DNA from: Archivesica marissinica
Taxonomy: Eukaryota; Mollusca; Bivalvia; Venerida; Vesicomyidae
Direction: 5' to 3'
DNA: 64,000 nt
Assembly (NCBI GenBank): GCA_014843695.1
Contig: CM026404.1
Span: 88,423,475 to 88,487,474 of the forward strand
The notes beneath the pieces are model-generated. The model did not search any database. It was not told the origin of the DNA and worked only from the letters and a program-made list of their open reading frames with translations. Position 1 is the stretch's first letter, and the number at the start of each line of letters is the position of its first letter. A program made the position numbers and the translations under genes. Positions 20,761-30,985 of this stretch are shown piece by piece.

Positions 20761-21387
20761 CATGAAACCATGAAAACCATGGTCCATGGGTAGGTTGTCG
20801 GTTATTCATGGCTCACTTTGATTAACTGTGATAGCCGGTTCATGGTTTGCCATGATTCAAGGTGATCAATCATGGTTACAGGTTGATGGTTGGGCTATGT
20901 TGGCCATGGTTCAATGTTATTAACCATAGTAATAGGTTGATGTGTGCTATGTTGGCCATGGTTCAATGTTATTAACCATAGTAATAGGTTGATGTGTGCT
21001 ATGTTGGCCATGGTTCAATGTTATTAAGCATGGTAGCAGGTTGATGGTTGGGCTATGTTGGCCATGGTTCAATGTTATTAAGCATGGTAGCAGGTTGATG
21101 GTTGAGCTATGTTGGCCATGGTTCAATGTTATTAAGCATGGTAGCAGGTTGATGGTTGGGCTATGTTGGCCATGGTTCAATGTTATTAAGCATGGTAGCA
21201 GGTTGATGGTTGGGCTATGTTGGCCATGGTACAATGTTATTAAGCATGGTAGCAGGTTGATGGTTGGGTTATGTTGGCCAGGGTTCAATGTTATTAAGCA
21301 TGGTAGCAGGTTGATGGTTGGGCTATGTTGGCCAGGGTTCAATGTTATTAAGCATGGTAGCAGGTTGATGGTTGGGCTATGTTGGCC
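20761..21387. repeat. 54-bp minisatellite, left of the second gap
   Basis: Degenerate copies from about 20761 become regular 54-bp units by 20980: TATGTTGGCCATGGTTCAAT, GTTATTAAGCATGGTAGCAG, GTTGATGGTTGGGC. The array enters the gap at 21388. The same family occurs at 58784-59105, immediately right of the third gap. Confidence 0.96.
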
Positions 21388-22387
21388 NNNNNNNNNNNNN
21401 NNNNNNNNNNNNNNNNNNNNNNNNNNNNNNNNNNNNNNNNNNNNNNNNNNNNNNNNNNNNNNNNNNNNNNNNNNNNNNNNNNNNNNNNNNNNNNNNNNNN
21501 NNNNNNNNNNNNNNNNNNNNNNNNNNNNNNNNNNNNNNNNNNNNNNNNNNNNNNNNNNNNNNNNNNNNNNNNNNNNNNNNNNNNNNNNNNNNNNNNNNNN
21601 NNNNNNNNNNNNNNNNNNNNNNNNNNNNNNNNNNNNNNNNNNNNNNNNNNNNNNNNNNNNNNNNNNNNNNNNNNNNNNNNNNNNNNNNNNNNNNNNNNNN
21701 NNNNNNNNNNNNNNNNNNNNNNNNNNNNNNNNNNNNNNNNNNNNNNNNNNNNNNNNNNNNNNNNNNNNNNNNNNNNNNNNNNNNNNNNNNNNNNNNNNNN
21801 NNNNNNNNNNNNNNNNNNNNNNNNNNNNNNNNNNNNNNNNNNNNNNNNNNNNNNNNNNNNNNNNNNNNNNNNNNNNNNNNNNNNNNNNNNNNNNNNNNNN
21901 NNNNNNNNNNNNNNNNNNNNNNNNNNNNNNNNNNNNNNNNNNNNNNNNNNNNNNNNNNNNNNNNNNNNNNNNNNNNNNNNNNNNNNNNNNNNNNNNNNNN
22001 NNNNNNNNNNNNNNNNNNNNNNNNNNNNNNNNNNNNNNNNNNNNNNNNNNNNNNNNNNNNNNNNNNNNNNNNNNNNNNNNNNNNNNNNNNNNNNNNNNNN
22101 NNNNNNNNNNNNNNNNNNNNNNNNNNNNNNNNNNNNNNNNNNNNNNNNNNNNNNNNNNNNNNNNNNNNNNNNNNNNNNNNNNNNNNNNNNNNNNNNNNNN
22201 NNNNNNNNNNNNNNNNNNNNNNNNNNNNNNNNNNNNNNNNNNNNNNNNNNNNNNNNNNNNNNNNNNNNNNNNNNNNNNNNNNNNNNNNNNNNNNNNNNNN
22301 NNNNNNNNNNNNNNNNNNNNNNNNNNNNNNNNNNNNNNNNNNNNNNNNNNNNNNNNNNNNNNNNNNNNNNNNNNNNNNNNNNNNNNN
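21388..22387. other. Assembly gap, exactly 1000 N
   Basis: The left flank is the 54-bp array and the right flank is a 19-bp array, so two unrelated tandem arrays abut across the gap. The round length suggests a placeholder. Confidence 0.99.
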
Positions 22388-24063
22388 GACTTAGTGATGT
22401 GAGGTTGACTTAGTGATGTGAGGTTGACTTAGTGATGTGAGGTTGATTTAGTGATGTGAGGTTGATTAGTGATGTGAGGTTGACTTAGTGATGTGAGGTT
22501 GACTTAGTGATGTGAGGTTGACTTAGTGATGTGAGGTTGACTTAGTGATGTGAGGTGACTTAGTGATGTGAGGTTGACTTAGTGATGTGAGGTTGACTTA
22601 GTGATGTGAGGTTGACTTAGTGATGTGAGGTTGACTTAGTGATGTGAGGTTGACTTAGTGATGTGAGGTTGACTTAGTGATGTGAGGTTGACTTAGTGAT
22701 GTGAGGTTGACTTAGTGATGTGAGGCTGACTTAGTGATGTGAGGCTGACTTAGTGATGTGAGGTTGACTTAGTGATGTGAGGTTGACTTAGTGATGTGAG
22801 GTTGACTTAGTGATGTGAGGTTGACTTAGTGATGTGAGGTTGACTTAGTGATGTGAGGTTGACTTAGTGATGTGAGGTTGACTTAGTGATGTGAGGTTGA
22901 CTTAGTGATGTGAGGTTGACTTAGTGATGTGAGGTTGACTTAGTGATGTGAGGTTGACTTAGTGATGTGAGGTTGACTTAGTGATGTGAGGTTGACTTAG
23001 TGATGTGAGGTTGACTTAGTGATGTGAGGTTGACTTAGTGATGTGAGGTTGACTTAGTGATGTGAGGTTGACTTAGTGATGTGAGGTTGACTTAGTGATG
23101 TGAGGTTGACTTAGTGATGTGAGGTTGACTTAGTGATGTGAGGTTGACTTAGTGATGTGAGGTTGACTTAGTGATGTGAGGTTGACTTAGTGATGTGAGG
23201 TTGACTTAGTGATGTGAGGTTGACTTAGTGATGTGAGGTTGACTTAGTGATGTGAGGTTGACTTAGTGATGTGAGGTTGACTTAGTGATGTGAGGTTGAC
23301 TTAGTGATGTGAGGTTGACTTAGTGATGTGAGGTTGACTTAGTGATGTGAGGTTGACTAGTGATGTGAGGTTGACTTAGTGATGTGAGGTTGACTTAGTG
23401 ATGTGAGGTTGACCTAGTGATGTGAGGTTGACTTAGTGATGTGAGGTTGACTTAGTGATGTGAGGTTGACTTAGTGATGTGAGGTTGACCTAGTGATGTG
23501 AGGTTGACCTAGTGATGTGAGGTTGACCTAGTGATGTGAGGTTGACTTAGTGATGTGAGGTTGACCTAGTGATGTGAGGTTGACCTAGTGATGTGAGGTT
23601 GACTTAGTGATGTGAGGTTGACCTAGTGATGTGAGGTTGACTTAGTGATGTGAGGTTGACTTAGTGATGTGAGGTTGACCTAGTGATGTGAGGTTGACCT
23701 AGTGATGTGAGGTTGACCTAGTGATGTGAGGTTGACCTAGTGATGTGAGGTTGACCTAGTGATGTGAGGTTGTGGTGTGGGTTGACCTAGTGATGTGAGG
23801 TTGACCTAGTGATGTGAGGTTGACCTAGTGATGTGAGGTGACTAGTGATGTGAGGTTGACCTAGTGTGAGGTTGACTTAGTGATGTGAGGTTGACCTAGT
23901 GATGTGAGGTTGACCTAGTGATGTGAGGTTGACCTAGTGATGTGAGGTTGACCTAGTGATGTGAGGTTGACTTAGTGATGTGAGGTTGACTTAGTGATGT
24001 GAGGTTGACCTAGTGATGTGAGGTTGACCTAGTGATGTGAGGTTGACCTAGTGATGTGAGGCT
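22388..24063. repeat. 19-bp minisatellite array
   Basis: About 88 copies of GACTTAGTGATGTGAGGTT. Up to about 23410 nearly all units have GACTT; beyond that GACCT units appear and become the majority towards 24063. A few units are shortened (23785, 23840, 23867). Confidence 0.98.
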
Positions 24064-24330
24064 GTTTGTTTGAGGGGTATTACACATATAATCAAAATTA
24101 TTTACATTCTTGGGATTACATGCATTAAACAAATTATTGTAAAAAAGTGTTACTTTACCAAATTACCATTTAAGACCGGATGCTTTTGTTCAAATTAATT
24201 CACAGTGGGTTTTCTATATCTTTGTTGATTTTCATGGTCCTGAAAATTGCATTAATTTTGAATAGATTATAAAAATGAAATTTATTTAAATAAATTAGCT
24301 TATTATTACCATTTGTCTTTTTCGTATCTA

Positions 24331-24538
24331 CTTCAAACTTTACATATTTACTTCAAACTTTACATATTTACTTCAGACTTTACATATTTACTTCAAACTT
24401 TACATATTTACTTCAAACTTTACATATTTACTTCAGACTTTACATATTTACTTCAAACTTTACATATTTACTTCAAACTTTTCATATCTACTTCAAACTT
24501 TACATATTTACTTCAAACTTTTCATATCTACTTCAAAC
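24331..24538. repeat. 20-bp minisatellite array
   Basis: About 10 copies of CTTCAAACTTTACATATTTA, with variants CTTCAGACTT and TTTTCATATCTA. Confidence 0.96.
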
Positions 24539-24564
24539 GCAGACTGCAAAATTACATATATATA

Positions 24565-24750
24565 CAGTCTACATCCGTTATGTCTAATTCTGCCAGACCA
24601 ATCAAAATACTTCGTTTGACTTAACGAAATTCGATATAAAACGGAGCCAGTTATATGTACAATGATAGAGTCTGAAACAGGACTTTGATACGACTTCGAG
24701 GTAACCGGAGAATTCGACATGACCGAATTTGACATAGCAGATGTAGACTG
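24565..24750 (+). mobile_element. 186-bp Tigger/pogo-like MITE (copy 1)
   Basis: Terminal inverted repeats CAGTCTACATCCGTTATGTC and GACATAGCAGATGTAGACTG, flanked by TA on both sides (24563-24564, 24751-24752). TA target and a CAGT start are typical of the Tc1/mariner superfamily. Short internal segments of the type TTATGTCGAATTC recur, as in pogo/Tigger relatives. No transposase. A related copy is at 33316-33512. Confidence 0.88.
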
Positions 24751-24752
24751 TA

Positions 24753-25130
24753 TACTTTACTCTTACAAACCTTTTATATTTTGCAGTGTCGAGCAAGCGT
24801 GTCAGTATTAGAAACGATATGGTATACGCTTCACCCACATTGGGGAGTTTTCTATGTGTACTTTTAATTTGGTTATTGTTTTTAATGCAAGAATCATGTT
24901 TCTGTCTAAACTGAACAATTGAATTACATTTACTGGAGACTGGATGGATTTGTCTGGAAAAACACACTTAAATAACCACAGGTGCTTGTCAGTTTCTCCA
25001 TAAACATCCAAACGTCTTCTATATCTAGCCTAATTAATCTCCCTCCCCCTCCAAATATATATGCAACCCATATATCCCCCACACACTAAATACATGAACA
25101 TGTTAACCAACACCATGATATTGCTTCCTA
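24753..25130. other. No gene recognised
   Basis: Minus-strand frames of 67-121 residues pass through here and through the adjoining MITE; none shows a recognisable domain. Confidence 0.45.
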
Positions 25131-25410
25131 TACATAAATGTATTATATATGGCAAGCCATTCCTACACATGATTGTAAATGTATTATATATGGCAAGCCA
25201 TTCCTACACATGATTGTAAATGTATTATATATGGCAAGCCATTCCTACACATGATTGTAAATGTATTATATATGGCAAGCCATTCCCACCCATAATTGTA
25301 AATGTATTATATATGGCAAGCCATTCCCACACATAATTGTAAATGTATTATATATGGCAAGCCATTCCCACACATGATTGTAAATATATTAGATATGGCA
25401 AGCCAATCCT
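25131..25410. repeat. 41-bp minisatellite array
   Basis: About 7 copies of TGATTGTAAATGTATTATAT, ATGGCAAGCCATTCCTACACA. Each unit includes the palindrome TGGCAAGCCA with one central mismatch. Late units have TTCCCACACA. Confidence 0.95.
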
Positions 25411-25960
25411 GTCCTATTCTCCAGGACATCTCCCTTTCATAGTATATTGCAGAAACCCCCCCCCCTTCCAGAGGTAGCATTCCCTTCCCTCCAAAACAAA
25501 AGCAGAAATAATGAGACAATGAATGCTCTCTGTTGAACTTATGAAGTTGTGCTTGGTGCCTTTTCAAAATTTGATCTGCTGAGTTAGCCGGCAGAACTAG
25601 TTCCTTATGACAGTAGATTGTCTAAATATCTTTGTCTAATTCCTTTATTTTATTGTGATGGAATTGTGTTTCTGAGGTCATTGAATAGAGCGTAGTGATT
25701 CATCGTTTATCCACCCACAACATATACATACGTTAAAACAATGAAAACATGTGGAATTTTGTTGTCGTTTATGTAACGGGCGTGAAGCTTAAAATTCTCA
25801 TGTCAAACAATAGATGTTGTGTTTTGCCACTTAGTTGCAGAAATCAAAATAGCGTGTGCATGTTTAAGTGTGAATGTTACTGTGAAAAACATGTGACAGT
25901 GTCGTTACAAGTCCTGCTGTGTGATCAAACTGAGATATAAATGTAAAAGTTAGTATAAAT
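25411..25960. other. No gene recognised
   Basis: Contains a 10-base C run near 25447. The 63-residue + frame at 25749-25940 is cysteine-rich by composition but has no start context, splice sites or family match that I recognise. Confidence 0.4.
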
Positions 25961-25963
25961 ATC

Positions 25964-26345
25964 GAGGATGTTTGCTTGCAGAAGCAAAACCTGGTTACTA
26001 AAGGTGCATGTTACAGTGAGGTTTTTTGCTTGCAGTAGTAAAACATGGTTGCTAAAGGTGTGTATTGTATTGAGGATTTTTGCTTGCAGAAGTAAAACAT
26101 GGTTGCTAAAGGTGCATGCTGTATTGAGGATTTATGCTTGCACTAGTAAAACATGGTTGCTAAAGGTGTGTATTGTATTTAGGATGTTTGTTTGCAGTAG
26201 TAAAACATGGTTACTAAAGGTGTGTATTGTATTTAGGATGTTTGTTTGCAGTAGTAAAACATGGTTACTAAATGTGCATGTTGTATTGAGGATTTTTGCT
26301 TGCAGAAGTAAAACATGGTTACTAATGGTCTGTTGGTGTGTGTTG
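25964..26345. repeat. 54-bp minisatellite array (about 7 copies)
   Basis: Period 54 bp: GAGGATTTTTGCTTGCAGAA, GTAAAACATGGTTGCTAAAG, GTGTGTATTGTATT. The unit is 18 codons without a stop, so a 127-residue frame with an 18-residue repeat (FACRSKTWLLKV core) stays open. No start context or homology is visible, and I treat it as noncoding. Confidence 0.93.
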
Positions 26346-26513
26346 TATTGAATAATTTAATAAACATATTCGTAATTGCAACACTACCAAAACAAATTAA
26401 AAACAACCGCATAATTGTATACAAGTGAACATTTTCCGGAAAATCCGGAAAGTCCAATAATATGATCCTCATCTCTTCATAGCATAGACACCTTCTGAAG
26501 CTCACTGACAAAC

Positions 26514-27118
26514 CCCGTTATATGATGATCCCCCGTTATATGAAGATCCCCCATTATATGAATAATCCCCCCGTTATATAATGATTGTTCCCGTTATATA
26601 ATGATTGTTCCCATTATATAATGATTGATCCCCGTTATATAATGATTGTTCCCGTTATATAATGATTGATCCCCGTTATATAATGATGTTTCCCATTATA
26701 TAATGAAGTGTTCCCATTATATAATGATTGATCCCCATTATATAATGAATGATCCCGTTATATAATCCCATTATATAATGATGTGTTCCCATTATATAAT
26801 GATCCCCGTTATATAATGATATCCCGTTATATAATGATGATCCCTTATATAATGATGTCCCGTTATATAATGATTGATCCCCATTATATAATGATGTCCC
26901 ATTATATAATGAATGTTCCCATTATATAATGATTGTTCCCTGTTATATAATGATTAATCCCCGTTATATATGATTGTTCCCTGTTATATAATGATTAATC
27001 CCCTTATATAATGATGATCCCGTTATATAATGATTGTTCCCTTATATAATGATCCCCCATTATATAATGATTGTTCCCCGTTATATAATGAATGATCCCC
27101 ATTATATGATGATCCCCC
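26514..27118. repeat. ~21-bp AT-rich minisatellite
   Basis: About 30 variable copies built on CCCGTTATATAATGATTGTT or CCCCATTATATAATGAATGA. Length varies between 15 and 23 bp because the spacer between the TTATATAATGAT cores varies. Confidence 0.94.
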
Positions 27119-27635
27119 GCGTTCCCCCTCATCTACTCACAGACACATATTTGACCACCATTAATAAAAGAGTTAATCTATTCAGTGACGTGCCTGTATA
27201 ATTACTGAGCTCATTACGGCTGTATTTATGTGTTGATGAGGTTCCACCCTCTATCACCATAAAAAATGACAAACTTATTTTTATATTCCTCATACAGGCT
27301 TTCTTTCCACTGCGTGTATGATGGAGTTCACAAGTTAGACTCCTTCTGTAGAGAGTAGCGGAATTGACAGCTGGTGCATAACTGGTGTGGTCAGTCTATG
27401 TTTACACCTAAATGTATTGTGTATGAAAAGATGAAACTACCCCATGTCGTCGTTGTTGTGTAGGTTTATTTATCCTGGTCACCACAGCGCGAGCATTTTA
27501 AGGTTATTGTATTGCTATGTACCGTCGCTTATTCGTAAAATAAGGTTGCGTTGTTGAAGAGTGTCTTGTTGTTGTTGACGTTTGTTGATGGCACGATAAA
27601 ATGTTGACTACTGGAGACACCTTCTTCCTTTACAG
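27119..27635. other. Repeat-poor stretch, possible intron of a weak gene candidate
   Basis: One of the few intervals without arrays. A possible acceptor (TTATATTCCTCATACAG, ending 27297) is followed by a short open stretch that reaches TAG at 27356, but its phase does not fit the exon candidate at 27636. No firm gene structure is supported. Confidence 0.35.
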
Positions 27636-27756
27636 GGTGACACGTCCTGTGATGCTATCCCTTTCGAAAACGGCTTCATTTGGAGCCAAATACTCCAAAG
27701 CTGATCGCACTCCATCTAAGAATGGATCTGACCGTGTCCCCGTCGCGTCGAATTGA
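27636..27756 (+). CDS. Weak candidate terminal exon of an unrecognised protein
   Basis: A good acceptor with a pyrimidine tract (CCTTCTTCCTTTACAG) ends at 27635. The following sequence is less AT-rich than its surroundings and open in two frames. If the exon starts in phase 2, it encodes 39 residues beginning VTRPVMLSLSKTASFGAKYS and ending VPVASN, with TGA at 27754-27756. If it starts in phase 0, it encodes 22 residues (GDTSCDAIPFENGFIWSQIL..). The serine/lysine-rich composition of the first option could be a cytoplasmic C-terminal tail. I do not recognise the family and found no matching upstream exon, so this may be chance. Confidence 0.28.
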
Positions 27757-28484
27757 AAAATATATATTATGTTGTGCTACCTCTCAAAAGACGAGAGAGA
27801 GTTCAGCACTTTCAGGATCCTCGAGTATCCTACGCCGTTAGTGCAGTGCGTGCCCTGCCCTCGACGTGCACATAGCTAGGCCATGTCGTTCATCCCTTCA
27901 TGATGTTGTGCATGTTTAGCCGACAAAAATGACATGACAAACATTTAGATGAGTTGATAGTATCTCCCGCAGGAGGACGATGTTTGTAATTTTACTTTTC
28001 CACAGTGGTAATGTGTATAATATGTAGTTATTATTCAGTAATACATTACGCTCATCAAGTTTCACTTATGCTATTTTCTACTTATTTATATACAGCAGGC
28101 AGGCAATAATTAGATATTAACTGCATTTAATGTACCTGTGTGAGCCGGCAAACATTAATACACAAATCACATGTAAATTCCACAAAACAAAGCATGTGCT
28201 TGTTGTAAATGTTTTTGTTTCCGCCTGTCTTCTATTCACATACGTATGGTATAAATTATTTAAATAGTTATATCTCGTAATTAGTACCTCTAATGAATTC
28301 TTTGAATCTTTAACATTTACCTTTATTGATTTTCGTGTCGTTAAAAGGCAATGACAGTGTTGTTATTGAACTAAACGTTTTTGTGCATTATTTCCTTGAA
28401 AATGTTTTACGAAACATGAAAGGTGCATTTCAATGCTGCGAGGCATTTGACATTATATATCTTATCATTTAATTACTAACTTGT
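27757..28484. other. No feature recognised
   Basis: Moderately AT-rich and without tandem repeats. It could be the 3' UTR of the candidate exon at 27636, but no polyadenylation signal stands out. Confidence 0.4.
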
Positions 28485-28927
28485 TTAACTCTTTGTATGA
28501 AGTAGAAGGCGTGATAGCGCAGTGGTTTGCGCGCTCGCTTCAGGTGCGAAAGACCTGGAGTTCGAGCCCCACTGGAGCCGTTATGATTGTGTCCTTAGGC
28601 GAGAAATTTAAATTTCACGTTGCATCTTCTCTCCCTCGTGGCGATGGATTCCATCAGAAATGAGGTCTCGAGAGTGATTAATATAAGTTGTAAGAACTTG
28701 TTTGCATTGACTTTTTGCATGCTGGTAAAAATAAAGGCTAAAAATAGTTAAAAGAATTGTAACAGATGACAATTCATTAATCTTGTTTTTCTTATTTGTA
28801 TCTGACAACTCTGGAAATATGTTATGGAATACCATTAGAATTGTATCGTTACGATTAAAATTGTGTTATTACGACAATGGAATTGCATGAAATATTTGAC
28901 TTATTTTCACCGCTAGCAAAGAGTTAA
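28485..28927 (+). mobile_element. P3 MITE, TTAA-flanked, with a nested SINE (copy P3a)
   Basis: Starts TTAACTCTTTG at 28485, is interrupted by SINE A4 (28505-28704), and resumes TTTGCATGCTGGTAAAAATA at about 28711. It ends with CACCGCTAGCAAAGAGTTAA at 28927. The inverted ends TTAACTCTTTGC and GCAAAGAGTTAA are perfect over 12 bases. It lacks the hairpin core of P1 and P2. Related copies are at 32993-33180 and 38518-39168. Confidence 0.82.
28505..28704 (+). mobile_element. tRNA-derived SINE family A, best head (copy A4)
   Basis: The clearest family A copy. The head is GAAGGCGTGATAGCGCAGTG with A box TAGCGCAGTGG and B box GAGTTCGAGCCCC, then a body with GGCGATGGATTCCATCAGAA, and the tail AAGTTGTAAGAACTTGTTTG. 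The A-to-B spacing of about 40 bp fits a tRNA-derived pol III promoter. Nested within P3a. Confidence 0.93.
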
Positions 28928-28974
28928 TGTCTTATATTAAATATTTACCTGTTCTTACTCGTTTTTTTATATTT

Positions 28975-29150
28975 AACTCCGCTACCGGTTGCCCATTTGA
29001 ACGACAGCCAGTTTACCTAACCTAGCTGCCCATTTTTTCATATAAAGAGACACGGTCTGAGTGGGGCTCGAACCATTGACAATCAATGATATTAGGTTAC
29101 AGTAGTATACAAGTCAGCAACCTTAGCCACTTGACCACAGAGTCGGACTC
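28975..29150 (-). mobile_element. Degenerate tRNA-derived SINE (C/D-like, copy D3)
   Basis: On the minus strand it reads GACTCTGTGGTCAAGTGGCT (A box TGGTCAAGTGG), AAGGTTGCTGACTTG, then B box GGTTCGAGCCCC. The left end shows GCTACCGGTTGCCCATTTGA, which is the 3' body of family C. It is therefore either a C/D mosaic or two fragments side by side. Confidence 0.65.
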
Positions 29151-29249
29151 TGTGCTTGCTCTTAGCAGCCAGAAACATACCAGTGTCAAGCTAAGCCATA
29201 ACCCCTTACTCCACAAAAGGAGAGACCAATTACTCATTTTATCTCCATA

Positions 29250-29568
29250 CCGTTGGTATGGTTACTGTTGGTATGGTTACCATTGGTATGGTTACTGTTG
29301 GTATGGTTACCATTGGTATGGTTACTGTTGGTATGGTTACCATTGGTATGGTTACTGTTGGTATGGTTACCATTGGTATGGTTACCGTTGGTATGTTTAC
29401 TGTTGGTATGGTTACTGTTGGTATGGTTACCATTGGTATGGTTACTGTTGGTATGGTTACCATTGGTATGGTTACTGTTGGTATGGTTACCATTGGTATG
29501 GTTACCGTTGGTATGTTTACTGTTGGTATGATTACCGTTGGTATGGTTACCGTTGGTATGGTTACGTT
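29250..29568. repeat. 15-bp minisatellite array
   Basis: About 21 copies of GGTATGGTTACTGTT alternating with GGTATGGTTACCATT, so the working period is 30 bp for most of the array. A roughly 120-bp block containing GGTATGTTTACTGTT (29391 and 29511) is duplicated. Frames open on both strands (92-178 residues) are artefacts. Confidence 0.97.
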
Positions 29569-29707
29569 GGTGTACGGTCGTTCAGACTTCATATCACTTG
29601 TCCTTCGCTGCCTTTGGTTTGAATCCCAGTATGGGTGCAAAATTGCTTCATGTGATTAGAAGCCATCCAGCTGAATCCAAAATTAATGAACTGATCAGTT
29701 GTTCAGT

Positions 29708-29890
29708 ACCATTCAACCCCAAGTAACTGACATGGACTGGGGCATGATATTTAACTCATTCAACCCCAAGTAACTGACATGGACTGGTGCATGATATTTA
29801 ACTCATTCAACCCCAAGTAACTGACATGGACTGGTGCATGATATTTAACTCATTCAACCCCAAGTAACTGACATGGACTGGGGCATGATA
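29708..29890. repeat. 47-bp tandem repeat of a P2 MITE end (about 4 copies)
   Basis: CATTCAACCCCAAGTAACTG, ACATGGACTGGTGCATGATA, TTTAACT repeats three times and runs into the P2b element. It is the reverse complement of the unit forming the 46-bp array at 46781-47893, with the same junction where the TTAA end meets ATATCATG. Confidence 0.92.
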
Positions 29891-30051
29891 TTTTTATACC
29901 AATAAATTAATATGGGTAATTTAGTCTAAAAATATGAATATTACTGGCAAAAAGTGCAGATCCTGATGAGATGGCTCACCATGAGCCGGCTCATCTGTAT
30001 CTACATTTTTTGTAAGCCTATGTAGATGTCTGTAGTGTTGAAAGGGTTTAA
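29844..30051 (-). mobile_element. P2 MITE (copy P2b)
   Basis: Minus-strand P2: starts TTAACTCATTCAACCCCAAG, contains the hairpin GTGCAGATCCTGATGAGATG / ATGAGCCGGCTCATCTGTAT, and ends GTGTTGAAAGGGTTTAA with a mutated TTAA. Its outer end has been amplified leftward into a 47-bp tandem repeat. Confidence 0.88.
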
Positions 30052-30293
30052 GACCTGGACTAGTAATCGAGGGCTCGCAGGGTCAACCGCCCATATAAAA
30101 GTGACATATAAGCTGGTAGTCTTTCGGATGAGTCAGCTGGTAGTCTTTCGGATGAGTCTGTAGACCGAGTTTTCATGTCGGTGCTTTATGCATGTAACAG
30201 AATGCTAGGAGCAACTGGAATGAGATTCTGTCTCTCTCATCTGTCCTCGTATAATCAAACGACATCCCAAAGAACAAGGTACGAGACGACAAA
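30052..30293 (+). mobile_element. Degenerate SINE family C-like fragment
   Basis: CTGGACTAGTAATCGAGGGC and GGGTCAACCGCCC correspond to the family C anticodon/B-box region, followed by CTTTCGGATGAGTC (present twice) and TGTCGGTGCTTTATGCATGT of the C body. It is diverged and has lost its A-box end. Confidence 0.65.
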
Positions 30294-30512
30294 GAGGCCT
30301 CAGTGACCAAGTGGTTGCGGTCATTAATTTCAAATCACTGCCTCACAACACTGTAGGTTCAAATACCATTGGGGGTGTCGACTTCTTTCGTGCGAGAAAT
30401 CTATCCAGCTTGCTTGCAGAAGGTCAGTGGTTCTACCCAGTCGTGCCTGAAATACTAGACGGAGGCTGCCTCTATTCTACAGTCAAACCGGCACTAAATG
30501 AGTAATAACTAT
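30294..30512 (+). mobile_element. tRNA-derived SINE family D (copy D1)
   Basis: Head GAGGCCTCAGTGACCAAGTG with a mutated A box, then TGTAGGTTCAAATACCATTG as B box, and a body TGGGGGTGTCGACTTCTTTC with AAGGTCAGTGGTTCTACC. Shares head and body with 35636-35930. Its last bases ACCGGCACTAAATGAGTAAT (30487 on) recur at 30748 after an insertion. Confidence 0.8.
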
Positions 30513-30620
30513 TAACCCTTTCAACACCACAGACCTCTAAATTGGCTTACAAAAAAGTGTAGATCCAGATGAGCCGGCTCGTCAGGATCTGCACTTTTTG
30601 CCAGTGATATGACTATTTTT
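30512..30620 (+). mobile_element. P2 MITE, 5' half (copy P2c)
   Basis: Begins TTAACCCTTTCAACACCACA, includes the hairpin GTGTAGATCCAGATGAGCCG / GTCAGGATCTGCACTTTTTG, and stops at GACTATTTTT where another MITE begins. Confidence 0.85.
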
Positions 30621-30747
30621 GTCACATGAGATTTTCACCCGCCCCCCAATATTTTAACCCTAACCAAGTCTCATAGGGGGGTGAAAATCTCATGGCATTT
30701 TTTTCACCCGCGGGTGAAAAAATAGGCGGATGAAAATATCATATGAC
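30621..30747. mobile_element. 127-bp MITE with 23-bp terminal inverted repeats
   Basis: Left end GTCACATGAGATTTTCACCC then GCC; right end GGCGGATGAAAATATCATAT then GAC, complementary with three mismatches. An inner inverted repeat (GAGATTTTCACCC with GGGTGAAAATCTC) adds further palindromic structure. It lies between P2c and a second copy of the D1 tail. Family not assigned. Confidence 0.75.
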
Positions 30748-30775
30748 ACCGGCACTAAATGAGTAATACCTATTA
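30748..30775. repeat. 28-bp direct repeat flanking the P2c/MITE insertion
   Basis: ACCGGCACTAAATGAGTAAT then ACCTATTA repeats 30487-30514 with one mismatch. The pair brackets the composite of P2c and the 127-bp MITE. Confidence 0.9.
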
Positions 30776-30985
30776 AAAACCAGGCTTCCAGAGACCATCA
30801 TTTTGTTTACGTCCCATCAATAGATTATATAAACTATTTAGAGGAGAAGAATTATACGAGACCCTGTCTTTCATTCTAATCTTTTTTCTGAATTTTGATT
30901 ATATGTGATGTATGCATTGTTCAATATGTATTATATTGGGAAATAAAATATGTATAAACTAATAGATTATAATTGCATGTAAACC

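Noticed and set aside
25749..26351. Cysteine-rich secreted protein with 18-residue repeats
   Set aside because: The repeat part is a 54-bp array; the first part has no signal peptide, splice sites or recognisable cysteine framework.
29086..29659. Frames of 92-178 residues with VTIGM/WYGY repeats
   Set aside because: Products of a 15-bp array, open on both strands; the upstream part is a SINE remnant.
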